Below, in pieces: positions 56,987 to 64,000 of a stretch of 64,000 nt of DNA. The stretch is from Cololabis saira (lineage: Eukaryota > Chordata > Actinopteri > Beloniformes > Belonidae): the NCBI RefSeq assembly GCF_033807715.1, contig NC_084599.1, positions 5,039,625 through 5,103,624 on the forward strand. The letters are read 5' to 3'. Position 1 is the stretch's first letter; each line of letters opens with the position of its first letter. Both the position numbers and the translations under genes were made by a program. Under the pieces are notes generated by a model, which had not been told where the DNA came from, did no database searches, and saw nothing but the letters and a program-made list of their open reading frames with translations.

Positions 56987-57621
56987 TGTTATGACTGTGG
57001 TCATATTTTTGTAGTCTGTCTTGTGTGGGTGTGTGTGTGCCCTTTTGATTTTCTTGTATTAATCTACTATGCAGATAGGTGTGTTCCACAGCCGTGCGGT
57101 CATTGGTGGGAAGGTTCCATGCCCTGGATGGTGATTGGCTGAAACAACAACCACCTGATATAAAAGGAGCCAAGATGGCCGCCACCATGTGGGCTGCAAG
57201 CAGGTTGCAGACTCATCCTCCTCCTCTCCCAACCGGCCACACCTTGTACTTAGAACTTTGTATAGGTTTTGGAAGATATTGACTTTTGAGTAAAGTAAGG
57301 GTGGGCTGCCAATTCTGTTAACTTCGTTTTCTCCTGTTTATTTTAGTTAGGGAGGTAAGCCTTGTGTCATTTGTTTTCTTTTGTTTGACAGGTCAGTTAC
57401 CTACTCCTAAGACAGGACCCTTTTGTTTGTTGTTTTGGCCTTTGTCCACCCTGAAGCCTAGCAGCTCAGTCTCAGTTTACTTTTCAAGTTGATCTACTTT
57501 TGTTAATAAATCACTTCCTTTTTAAAGTGAAACCAAATCTTGTTTGTGGCTACTTGGGACTTGGGGAAGATGGGGCCTTTTCATGTTGTGTCCTAGGCAC
57601 CCCTAGACTGGGGGCATAACA
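56987..57621 (+). repeat. 5' LTR of the Gmr1-type element
   Basis: 635 bp, from TGTTATGACTG to GGGGCATAACA. Contains an inverted CCAAT (GATTGGCTGA, about 57132), the TATA box GATATAAAAGG (57157-57167), a YY1-type AAGATGGCCGCC (57172-57183), and AATAAA (57505-57510). Confidence 0.9.
57157..57189 (+). promoter_or_regulatory. LTR core promoter: TATA, YY1 site and Kozak ATG
   Basis: TATA at 57157-57167 is followed 5 bp later by a YY1 core that runs into GCCGCCACCATG (57178-57189), a perfect Kozak context. The ATG opens a 31-codon reading frame ending at 57282. The transcription start would be expected at about 57187-57195, so whether the ATG is in the transcript is open. Confidence 0.5.
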
Positions 57622-57626
57622 TGAAT

Positions 57627-57640
57627 TGGGGGCTCGTCCG
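57627..57640 (+). promoter_or_regulatory. Primer binding site, tRNA-Pro-like
   Basis: TGGGGGCTCGTCCG matches 14 nt of the tRNA-Pro complement, five bases after the LTR end. A consensus splice donor (GGTGAGTAC) lies at 57662-57670. Confidence 0.75.
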
Positions 57641-57710
57641 TTTTCTTGTCTCGCTTTGTTTGGTGAGTACCTCTGGTTGGTAGTTCTCTTTTGGTGTGTG
57701 GGGGGAAGTT

Positions 57711-60700
57711 ATGGAGTTTTCACTGGATGATTTTGTGGCTAGTCCGTCTTTGGATAAAATTGAGAAGTGCAAAAAGGCGGACCTGTTGAGTTTGGCAAAT
57801 GTGTATAATGTGCGGGTGTCTTACAGTGCCAATAAAGCGGAGCTCAGACGGTTGCTGTGTGCACAGTTGGTGGAGCAGGGCGTCCTACCTGACCCAGCTG
57901 TTGATGCGGATGATGCTGCTTTTGCTGCGGCTGACGTGGCTGGTGACGTACCGGGCGCTGAGGTGAAAGTGGCGGGGGCCGCTGGCACGCTCACTGCTGG
58001 TGCGGGGCTTGGGCCGGTCATAGATCCTCTGGTGAGTAACATGACTACCGAGGATCTCCGCATAGCACTCCAAATAAAGGAGGTAGAGACCCGAAACAAA
58101 CAGCTGGAGGTGCAAGCCATGCACCTGCGCATCAGGGCTCTCGAGCTGGAAAAAGGAGCCTCTGAAGCCTCCACCCCAGTGTCTACTGTTGGCCGCAGCG
58201 CTGTTTCTGCTCCGGGCTTTGACATCAGTAAGCACATCGCTTTGGTCCCGCCGTTTCGTGAGTCCGAGGTGGACTCGTATTTTAGCGCTTTCGAGCGGAT
58301 AGCTGCTGCCCTTAGTTGGCCCAAAGAGTTCTGGTCCCTTCTCCTCCAGTGTAAACTAGTGGGGAAAGCTCAGGAAGTCTGTGCCAGTCTTTCCATTGAG
58401 GATAGTTTGGATTATAAAATCTTGAAAAAGACTGTTCTGCAGGCCTACGAGCTGGTTCCCGAAGCCTATCGGCAAAAATTTAGAAACAGTGAGAAAACTC
58501 CCAACCAGACGTATGTTGAGTTTGTGCGTGACAAGAGTGTTTTGTTTGATAAATGGTGCCAAGCGTGTAATGTCAGAAACATGGCGGAAATGAGAGAGCT
58601 CATTCTTCTCGAGGAATTTAAAAAGTGTTTGCCGGAGCGAATTGTGATCTATTTGAACGAACAAAAAGAGGCATCGGTAGCAAAAGCAGCCGTGCTCGCT
58701 GATGAGTTCATTTTGACTCACAAAAGTGTTTTTTCGATGCCAGCACCTCGTGTCTTACACACGATGTCTGAGCGAAGAAACCGATCGCCAAAGCTGATGC
58801 GTAAAAGCACCTCACCAGCTGCGGGTGAGAGCCGCGAGTGTTTTTATTGCCATGAGCCAGGCCACTACATTGCTGTCTGTCCGGCTCTCAGGAAAAAAGG
58901 ACAACACAGAAATGTTAAACCTCCTGCAGGTGTGGGTTTTATAAACACCGCGTCCCCGCCTGAAAGACACACTAAGTCTTCATCTGAAGCAGAGTTGAAT
59001 GTGGAGGTTGACCCTCGTTTCAAACCGTTTGTTTCTCGTGGATTTGTGTCAGTAACCGGTGAGGAAGCAGATAAAGTACCGGTAACTATCCTCAGAGATA
59101 CAGCCGCCTATCATTCATTCATGCTGGCTAGTGTTCTGCCCCTCTCAAACGAAACTTCGTGTTCTTCTGATTTGTTAGTGTGGGGAATTAAAATGAGTGA
59201 ACTGAACGCCCCACTTCACATGATCCATTTGCATTCACCGCTTGTGTCGGGACGTGTGAAAGTTGCCGTGCTCCCACGGTTTCCGATTAGTGGCATTTCG
59301 TTTATTTTGGGTAACGATCTGGCCGGAGGAAATGTGTTTCCTCTGCCAGAGGTCGTCAATGATCCCATTTCGGTTGCACCTGCTTGCTGCCCCACCTCTG
59401 TTTCTTCTGCTTTGTCGGTGCCAAATGTGTTTCCTGTATGCACAGTTACTCGCGCACAGGCTCGTAAATTGGGTGATGTGATGGATTTGTCTAGCTCGTT
59501 TATGGCTACATTAGATGAGGGTGAGCCCTCCTTTTCAGTGTCCCCCACTACTGAATGTGAAAAGGTACCAAAAGGTGTCATTGAGCTTGATGTGTTTCCT
59601 ACTGATTCAGACTTGAGTTTAAACATGACCCGAGAAATGTTGATGAAGGCTCAGAGACATGATCCGTCTCTAACTTTGTGTCTGTCCTCTGTTGTAGCTG
59701 CCGAGGACGACAGCCAGCCTTGTGGGTTTTTCTTGGACAACGGTGTCTTAATGAGACGGTGGAGTCCCGAATCCAGTGAGATGCGCGTTGTTAATCAGGT
59801 GGTGGTGCCAACAGACTATCGAGCGCAAATTTTGAGTCTAGCACATGACTCCAGCTTAGCTGGCCACCTCGGTGTCAAAAAGACATACCATCGTGTGTTG
59901 CGCAACTTCTTTTGGCCAGGGTTAAAAACCGACGTAGCGAAATATTGCCGCACCTGTCACATTTGTCAAGTTGTGGGAAAGCCCAACCAAACTATTCCTT
60001 CTGCACCCCTACATCCGATCCCGGTGCTTGGGGAGCCGTTTGAACGAGTGTTGGTTGATTGTGTGGGCCCGTTACCAAAAACTAAATCCGGACATCAGTA
60101 TATTCTGACTGTGATGTGCGCTGCGACGCGGTACCCTGAGGCCATCCCACTGCGCTCTCTCAGAGCAAAACCAGTTGTAAAAGCTCTAACTAAATTCTTT
60201 TCAACTTTTGGTTTGCCCAAAACTATCCAGAGTGACCAAGGTACAAACTTCATGTCCAAACTTTTTGCACAGGTAATGAAAGAGCTAAAAGTTAAACATG
60301 TGAAATCCAGTCCTTACCATCCAGAGTCCCAAGATGCGCTTGAGAGGTTCCACCAAACCTTAAAATCGATGATGCGCAAATACTGCCTTGAGTCTAACAG
60401 AGAGTGGGATGAGGGCCTCCCTCTTCTGTTATTTGCTGTGCGTGAAACTCCTCAAGAGTCTTTAGGTTTCAGTCCCTGTGATTTGGTCTTCGGCCATACC
60501 GTGCGCGGTCCCCTTCGGCTCCTCAAAGAGAAATGGTTGTCAGAGTCGCCAAAAACTGAGCATAATGTGCTGGATTATGTCAGTTCTTTTCGTGAGCGTC
60601 TCAACCATGTGTGTCAGTTAGCCCGTGACAGTTTGGCACAAAGCCAAACTAAAATGAAGCGTCGTTATGACAAAAAATCTGTCTTCCGTGTATTCCAACC

Positions 60701-62459
60701 CGGTGAAAAGGTTTTGGTGCTGCTGCCACTACCTGGATCCAACTTACAGTCTCGGTTTTCAGGTCCATACACGGTGGAGAGAAAAATTAGTGACACCGAC
60801 TATGTTGTTCACACTCCAGATCGGAAACGAAAGTCCAGAGTATGCCATATTAACATGCTGAAACGTTACTTATCCAGAGGGAGTGATCCCCCGCAGCCTC
60901 CTTCTGCGCCCGTTTTGTCTGTTTCTGCTGCTCCTCCTCAGTACCATCTTGCTGAAGATGGTTTGGCAGAGAAAAGTGGTTTGATGCCGGCCGCTCGTTT
61001 GAGAAATTCAGAGATACTGAGTAACTTGGAGGTTTTTTTGTCCCATTTGTCTGATTCGGCCCGTGCAGATATTGTAGCTCTGATTGGGGAGAATATATTG
61101 CTCTTTTCTGATCATCCTAGCCAAACCTCTGTCTTGTATCATGACATTGATGTGGAGGGCCACAAACCCATTAAGCAACATGCATACAGGGTGAATCCAA
61201 CTAAGCGAGCCATGATGCAGACGGAGGTGAGCTATTTGATTGAACATGGTCTTGCTGTTCCCAGTACGAGTGCGTGGAGTTCCCCCTGCGTTCTGGTTCC
61301 GAAACCCGATAACACTACTCGTTTTTGTAACGATTACAGAAAGGTAAACTCAGTCACTAAACCCGACTCTTTTCCTCTCCCCAGAATGGAGGACTGCATA
61401 GATCGTGTAGGCTCCGCCAAATATGTGACAAAACTGGATCTGTTAAAAGGTTATTGGCAGGTTCCTTTAACACCACGGGCCTCCGAAATATCAGCTTTTG
61501 TCACTCCTGATACCTTCCTCCAGTACACAGTTATGCCATTCGGGCTGCGTAATGCTCCCGCTACGTTCCAACGGTTAATGCATGTCGTCTTATCCGGTGT
61601 TGAAAATTGTGAGGCTTATTTAGACGATGTAGTCGCCTATTCCTCCACCTGGTCCGACCATCTCCACACCCTGTCCGTCATTTTCAGCCGTCTTCGTGAG
61701 GCCTCTCTCACACTCAACCTTGCAAAATGTGAGTTTGGCAAAGCCACTATCACTTATTTAGGAAAACAGGTTGGTCAGGGACAGGTGCGTCCGTTGGCTG
61801 TAAAAGTGCAGGCGGTTATTGATTTCCCGGTCCCACAGTCCAAGAAAGCACTGCGCCGTTTTCTTGGAATGTGTGGATATTATCGTGGTTTCTGTCGAAA
61901 CTTCTCTGAAGTGGTGGCTCCTCTCACAAGCCTAGTAAGTCCCTCGAAAACATTAGTTTGGTCCCCCGCTTGCCAGGCTGCCTTCGAGTCTGCCAAGGCG
62001 TTACTGTGTAGTGCCCCAGTCCTCGCTGCGCCCTGCTTTACACGACCTTTTAAACTGGAGGTTGATGCCAGCGCGTGCGGCGCCGGTGCGGTTCTCTTGC
62101 AGGAGGATGATCAGGCTATTGATCACTCTGTTTGCTACTTCTCAAGAAAGTTCAATAAGCACCAGCTTAATTATAGCACGATTGAGAAGGAAGCTCTTGC
62201 CCTCCTGCTTGCTCTTCAGTATTTTGAGGTTTATATCGGGTCTAGTTCACAACCTGTACAAGTGTACACTGATCACAACCCGTTAGTATTCCTCGCGCAC
62301 ATGCGTAATTCTAACCAGCGGCTTATGCGCTGGTCTCTTCTCCTCCAGGATTTCAATCTGGAGATTCACCACAAAAAGGGCACAGAAAATGTAATAGCGG
62401 ACGCTTTGTCTAGGTGTTCCTCAGATCCACAGGAATTAAACATTCAGGGGTGTGTTTAA
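57711..62459 (+). CDS. Gag-Pol polyprotein, order gag-PR-IN-RT-RNaseH (Gmr1 type)
   Basis: First ATG at 57711 (a longer frame exists only with GTG). Domains in 1582 residues: SAP-like helix pair at 20-60 (KKADLLSLANVYNVRV); gag at 170-360; CCHC knuckle CFYCHEPGHYIAVC at about 376; aspartic protease ILRDTAA at about 461 (DTA instead of the usual DTG/DSG). Integrase HHCC (HDSSLAGHLG .. CRTCHIC) lies at 712-757, and its core has Asp at about 782 (VDCVGP), Asp at about 841 (SDQGTNF) and Glu at about 877 (ALERFHQ), a DD35E triad. Reverse transcriptase follows, with FCNDYRKVN at about 1205 and YLDD at about 1304. RNase H has EVDASACG at about 1450 and YTDHNPL at about 1519. The frame is uninterrupted. 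It would copy the element's RNA into DNA and integrate it. Activity is untested. Confidence 0.93.
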   Translation: MEFSLDDFVASPSLDKIEKCKKADLLSLANVYNVRVSYSANKAELRRLLCAQLVEQGVLPDPAVDADDAAFAAADVAGDVPGAEVKVAGAAGTLTAGAGLGPVIDPLVSNMTTEDLRIALQIKEVETRNKQLEVQAMHLRIRALELEKGASEASTPVSTVGRSAVSAPGFDISKHIALVPPFRESEVDSYFSAFERIAAALSWPKEFWSLLLQCKLVGKAQEVCASLSIEDSLDYKILKKTVLQAYELVPEAYRQKFRNSEKTPNQTYVEFVRDKSVLFDKWCQACNVRNMAEMRELILLEEFKKCLPERIVIYLNEQKEASVAKAAVLADEFILTHKSVFSMPAPRVLHTMSERRNRSPKLMRKSTSPAAGESRECFYCHEPGHYIAVCPALRKKGQHRNVKPPAGVGFINTASPPERHTKSSSEAELNVEVDPRFKPFVSRGFVSVTGEEADKVPVTILRDTAAYHSFMLASVLPLSNETSCSSDLLVWGIKMSELNAPLHMIHLHSPLVSGRVKVAVLPRFPISGISFILGNDLAGGNVFPLPEVVNDPISVAPACCPTSVSSALSVPNVFPVCTVTRAQARKLGDVMDLSSSFMATLDEGEPSFSVSPTTECEKVPKGVIELDVFPTDSDLSLNMTREMLMKAQRHDPSLTLCLSSVVAAEDDSQPCGFFLDNGVLMRRWSPESSEMRVVNQVVVPTDYRAQILSLAHDSSLAGHLGVKKTYHRVLRNFFWPGLKTDVAKYCRTCHICQVVGKPNQTIPSAPLHPIPVLGEPFERVLVDCVGPLPKTKSGHQYILTVMCAATRYPEAIPLRSLRAKPVVKALTKFFSTFGLPKTIQSDQGTNFMSKLFAQVMKELKVKHVKSSPYHPESQDALERFHQTLKSMMRKYCLESNREWDEGLPLLLFAVRETPQESLGFSPCDLVFGHTVRGPLRLLKEKWLSESPKTEHNVLDYVSSFRERLNHVCQLARDSLAQSQTKMKRRYDKKSVFRVFQPGEKVLVLLPLPGSNLQSRFSGPYTVERKISDTDYVVHTPDRKRKSRVCHINMLKRYLSRGSDPPQPPSAPVLSVSAAPPQYHLAEDGLAEKSGLMPAARLRNSEILSNLEVFLSHLSDSARADIVALIGENILLFSDHPSQTSVLYHDIDVEGHKPIKQHAYRVNPTKRAMMQTEVSYLIEHGLAVPSTSAWSSPCVLVPKPDNTTRFCNDYRKVNSVTKPDSFPLPRMEDCIDRVGSAKYVTKLDLLKGYWQVPLTPRASEISAFVTPDTFLQYTVMPFGLRNAPATFQRLMHVVLSGVENCEAYLDDVVAYSSTWSDHLHTLSVIFSRLREASLTLNLAKCEFGKATITYLGKQVGQGQVRPLAVKVQAVIDFPVPQSKKALRRFLGMCGYYRGFCRNFSEVVAPLTSLVSPSKTLVWSPACQAAFESAKALLCSAPVLAAPCFTRPFKLEVDASACGAGAVLLQEDDQAIDHSVCYFSRKFNKHQLNYSTIEKEALALLLALQYFEVYIGSSSQPVQVYTDHNPLVFLAHMRNSNQRLMRWSLLLQDFNLEIHHKKGTENVIADALSRCSSDPQELNIQGCV

Positions 62460-62475
62460 TTCTTGGGTGTGGGGG

Positions 62476-62752
62476 TGTTATGACTGGTCATATTTTTGTA
62501 GTCTGTCTTGTGTGGTTGTGTGTGTGCCCTTTTGATTTTCTTGTATTAATCTACTATGCAGATAGGTGTGTTCCACAGCCGTGCGGTCATTGGTGGGAAG
62601 GTTCCATGCCCTGGATGGTGATTGGCTGAAACAACAACCACCTGATATAAAAGGAGCCAAGATGGCCGCCACCATGTGGGCTGCAAGCAGGTTGCAGACT
62701 CATCCTCCTCCTCTCCCAACCGGCCACACCTTGTACTTAGAACTTTGTATAG
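62476..62752 (+). repeat. 3' LTR of the Gmr1-type element, truncated by insertion
   Basis: Begins TGTTATGACTGGTC after a GGTGTGGGGG tract, and follows the 5' LTR up to AACTTTGTATAG. The remaining 360 bp of the LTR should lie beyond the BEL element, outside the window. Confidence 0.85.
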
Positions 62753-62755
62753 TAT

Positions 62756-63163
62756 TGCGGCCGTTGTTAATCCAAAAAAAAGGGGCCGCGAGGGACTAAG
62801 CAGGGGAGGAAACACTGTGACGCGCTTGTATAAAGAATTCAGTTCCACTCCAATTATGCGTCTGAACATTTATTCTTTTCTTTGCTTGCACGTAAAAATA
62901 ATCCAGGTACCAGTTCCCAAGACAACATTTGCGTGCGTGAGTGCGTGATTGCGTGATTGCGGTCAACAGAAAAATATCACCTCCTCGAGCTCACCCCCTC
63001 TCTGTCAAACCCTGAGCAGGTGAAGGTAATGAATGAAATACTATCATCAGCTGTTACCGCCCATGCCCCGGTGAACACGCCCACCACCCAAAGTGTCAAT
63101 GAAATGTGCAGGTGCAATACGAGACCGTGAACATAAAAGCAGAGGAGAATTATGGCTCCTACA
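62756..63163 (-). repeat. 3' LTR of the BEL/Pao element
   Basis: On the minus strand it starts TGTAGGAGCCATAATTCTCC and ends AACAACGGCCGCA. A TTTATAC-like word in the right half may be part of the promoter. A GCGTGAKTGCGTGATTGC micro-repeat sits at 62931-62960. Confidence 0.7.
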
Positions 63164-63361
63164 TTCCAGCCCCTTAATTATTCCAATAATAATTACACCA
63201 CTACACATTATATACAAGAAAAACTTGAGAGAAAGATACAGTTCCTTTGAATGTCCTTTTCTTCTTTAGGCCAACACAAAAAATAGTCCAAAGTCCATGT
63301 GACAGTGTCAAAATTCATAAGACAATGAAGTCTATGAAGTTCAAAGGTCAGCTGCACGTCC

Positions 63362-64000
63362 TCATGGATCTTCTGCTTCCTGTAGAAGGCAAACCTTTGT
63401 AATAGGTCTGTCCAGATAGCTGGTCTTCGTCTTGATCCGCACCTGGCGCACCAGTCCTCTTCTATCTGGGATCGTTTGCACAATCCTTCCTGTGAGCCAT
63501 GAATTGCGAGGTGCTGAATCATCCACTATGAGCACAATATCTCCAGGAAGAAAGTTGCGCTTGACACTTGACCACTTCTGGCGCTCCTGAAGCAGAGGCA
63601 AGTATTCCTTGACCCATCGTTTCCAAAATAAGTCGGACATGTATTGAACTTGTCTCCATCTGCGACGAGCATACGTATCTTCTCTTTGGAACTGCCCCGG
63701 TGGAAACGATGGCATGGTCTTGAGCAACAAAAGATGGTTAGGAGTTAAAGCTTCCAAGTCATTGGGATCAGTGGATGCTCTGGTTATGGGTCGACTGTTG
63801 ATGATAGCTTCTGCTTCGCAGAGAACTGTGTGAAGACCTTCTTCATCAAGGTTTTGCACCTTCAAGGTGGAATTCAGGACCTTCCTCACAGATCTAATCA
63901 ACCGTTCCCATACTCCTCCATGATGTGATCCAGTGGGGGGATTGAAAATCCACTTAATCCCCTTCTGAAGGAGGGTGTCGTTGATTTGAACAAGGTTCCA
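63362..64000 (-). CDS. BEL/Pao integrase core and C-terminal DUF5641 domain (partial)
   Basis: The minus-strand frame is open from the window edge to a stop at 63362. It reads IKWIFNPPTGSHHGGVWERL (end of the integrase core, with the catalytic Glu in VWERL), then EAIINSRPIT, LTPNHLLLLKT, RRWRQVQYMSDLFWKRW and DIVLIVDD. This is the standard end of BEL/Pao pol. There are no stops or frameshifts in this part, so the element may be coding-intact outside the window. Confidence 0.88.
   Translation of the reverse strand, partial: WNLVQINDTLLQKGIKWIFNPPTGSHHGGVWERLIRSVRKVLNSTLKVQNLDEEGLHTVLCEAEAIINSRPITRASTDPNDLEALTPNHLLLLKTMPSFPPGQFQREDTYARRRWRQVQYMSDLFWKRWVKEYLPLLQERQKWSSVKRNFLPGDIVLIVDDSAPRNSWLTGRIVQTIPDRRGLVRQVRIKTKTSYLDRPITKVCLLQEAEDP

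Larger units (their letters stand above)
56987..62754 (+). mobile_element. Gmr1-type Ty3/gypsy retrotransposon
   Basis: 5' LTR 56987-57621, primer site, one long ORF, a G-rich tract, then the 3' LTR from 62476. The 3' LTR is interrupted at about 62753 by a BEL/Pao element. Over the shared 278 bp the LTRs differ in my reading only by a 2-bp indel (GACTGTGGTC versus GACTGGTC) and one G/T change, so the insertion is young. The domain order (integrase before RT) is diagnostic for the Gmr1 group. Confidence 0.9.
62756..64000 (-). mobile_element. BEL/Pao retrotransposon, 3' part, inserted in the gypsy LTR
   Basis: Minus-strand element: its 3' LTR is 62756-63163 (TG...CA in either reading), preceded by a purine tract AAGGGGCTGGAA (63175-63164). 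Upstream lies the end of pol. It extends past the right edge. Target duplication cannot be checked. Confidence 0.8.

Noticed and set aside
57821..58324. Antisense ORF opposite gag
   Set aside because: Mirror of GC-biased gag codons. No similarity or start context. The same applies to the other antisense frames under 57.7-62.4 kb.

Overview
The window looks like a repeat-dense stretch of a teleost (probably percomorph) genome. Coding DNA is split into exons with GT/AG borders. The repeats are typical of ray-finned fish: L2/Maui and Rex1-like LINEs, tRNA-derived SINEs including a DANA-like copy, Tc1, hAT and PIF/Harbinger-like DNA elements, BEL/Pao, and a Gmr1-type Ty3/gypsy element. No prokaryotic or organellar features were seen.

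Region 1 (1 to about 8.9 kb) holds the 5' part of a cystinosin gene (ctns) on the minus strand. Three exons of the lumenal N-terminal domain are recognised by peptide similarity and matching splice phases. A CpG-rich promoter with a probable non-coding first exon lies near 8.66-8.86 kb. The signal-peptide exon was not located. The introns carry a fold-back element (841-2284), a second TIR element, and a hAT element with a perfect 8-bp target duplication.

Region 2 (about 9-28 kb) is mostly mobile DNA and decayed non-coding sequence: a 70-bp tandem array, several TIR elements, SINEs, a hAT transposase remnant and an L2 LINE. One unexplained minus-strand locus (about 17.1-18.7 kb) has a SGNH-hydrolase-like exon and a clean candidate first exon next to a CRE-containing promoter.

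Region 3 (28.26-38.72 kb) is a four-level nest. A PIF/Harbinger-like MITE with TAA duplications is split by a 10-kb ZMYM1-type hAT transposon with an 8-bp duplication. The hAT carries a second small MITE of the same family. Its transposase gene is split by a 6.3-kb LTR element whose LTRs are almost identical but which lacks an intact gag-pol. That LTR element contains a Rex1-like LINE fragment.

Region 4 (39-41 kb) is the terminal exon of a C2H2 zinc-finger gene on the minus strand. It has fourteen fingers in near-identical 84-bp units that differ mainly at DNA-contact positions.

Region 5 (41-57 kb) is a graveyard of BEL/Pao, L1-like and L2 LINEs, two nested hATs, two Tc1-like elements and a TIR element. 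The last carries a PIN/FEN-like nuclease ORF with a C-terminal cysteine (CXC) motif.

Region 6 (57-64 kb) is a nearly intact Gmr1-type retrotransposon. Its single 1582-codon ORF has the order gag, protease, integrase, reverse transcriptase, RNase H, so integrase comes before RT. Its 3' LTR is cut by a BEL/Pao element that runs off the right edge of the window.

Nothing here forms an operon. The two most probable host genes are ctns and the zinc-finger gene. All identifications are from reading the sequence; no database search was run.
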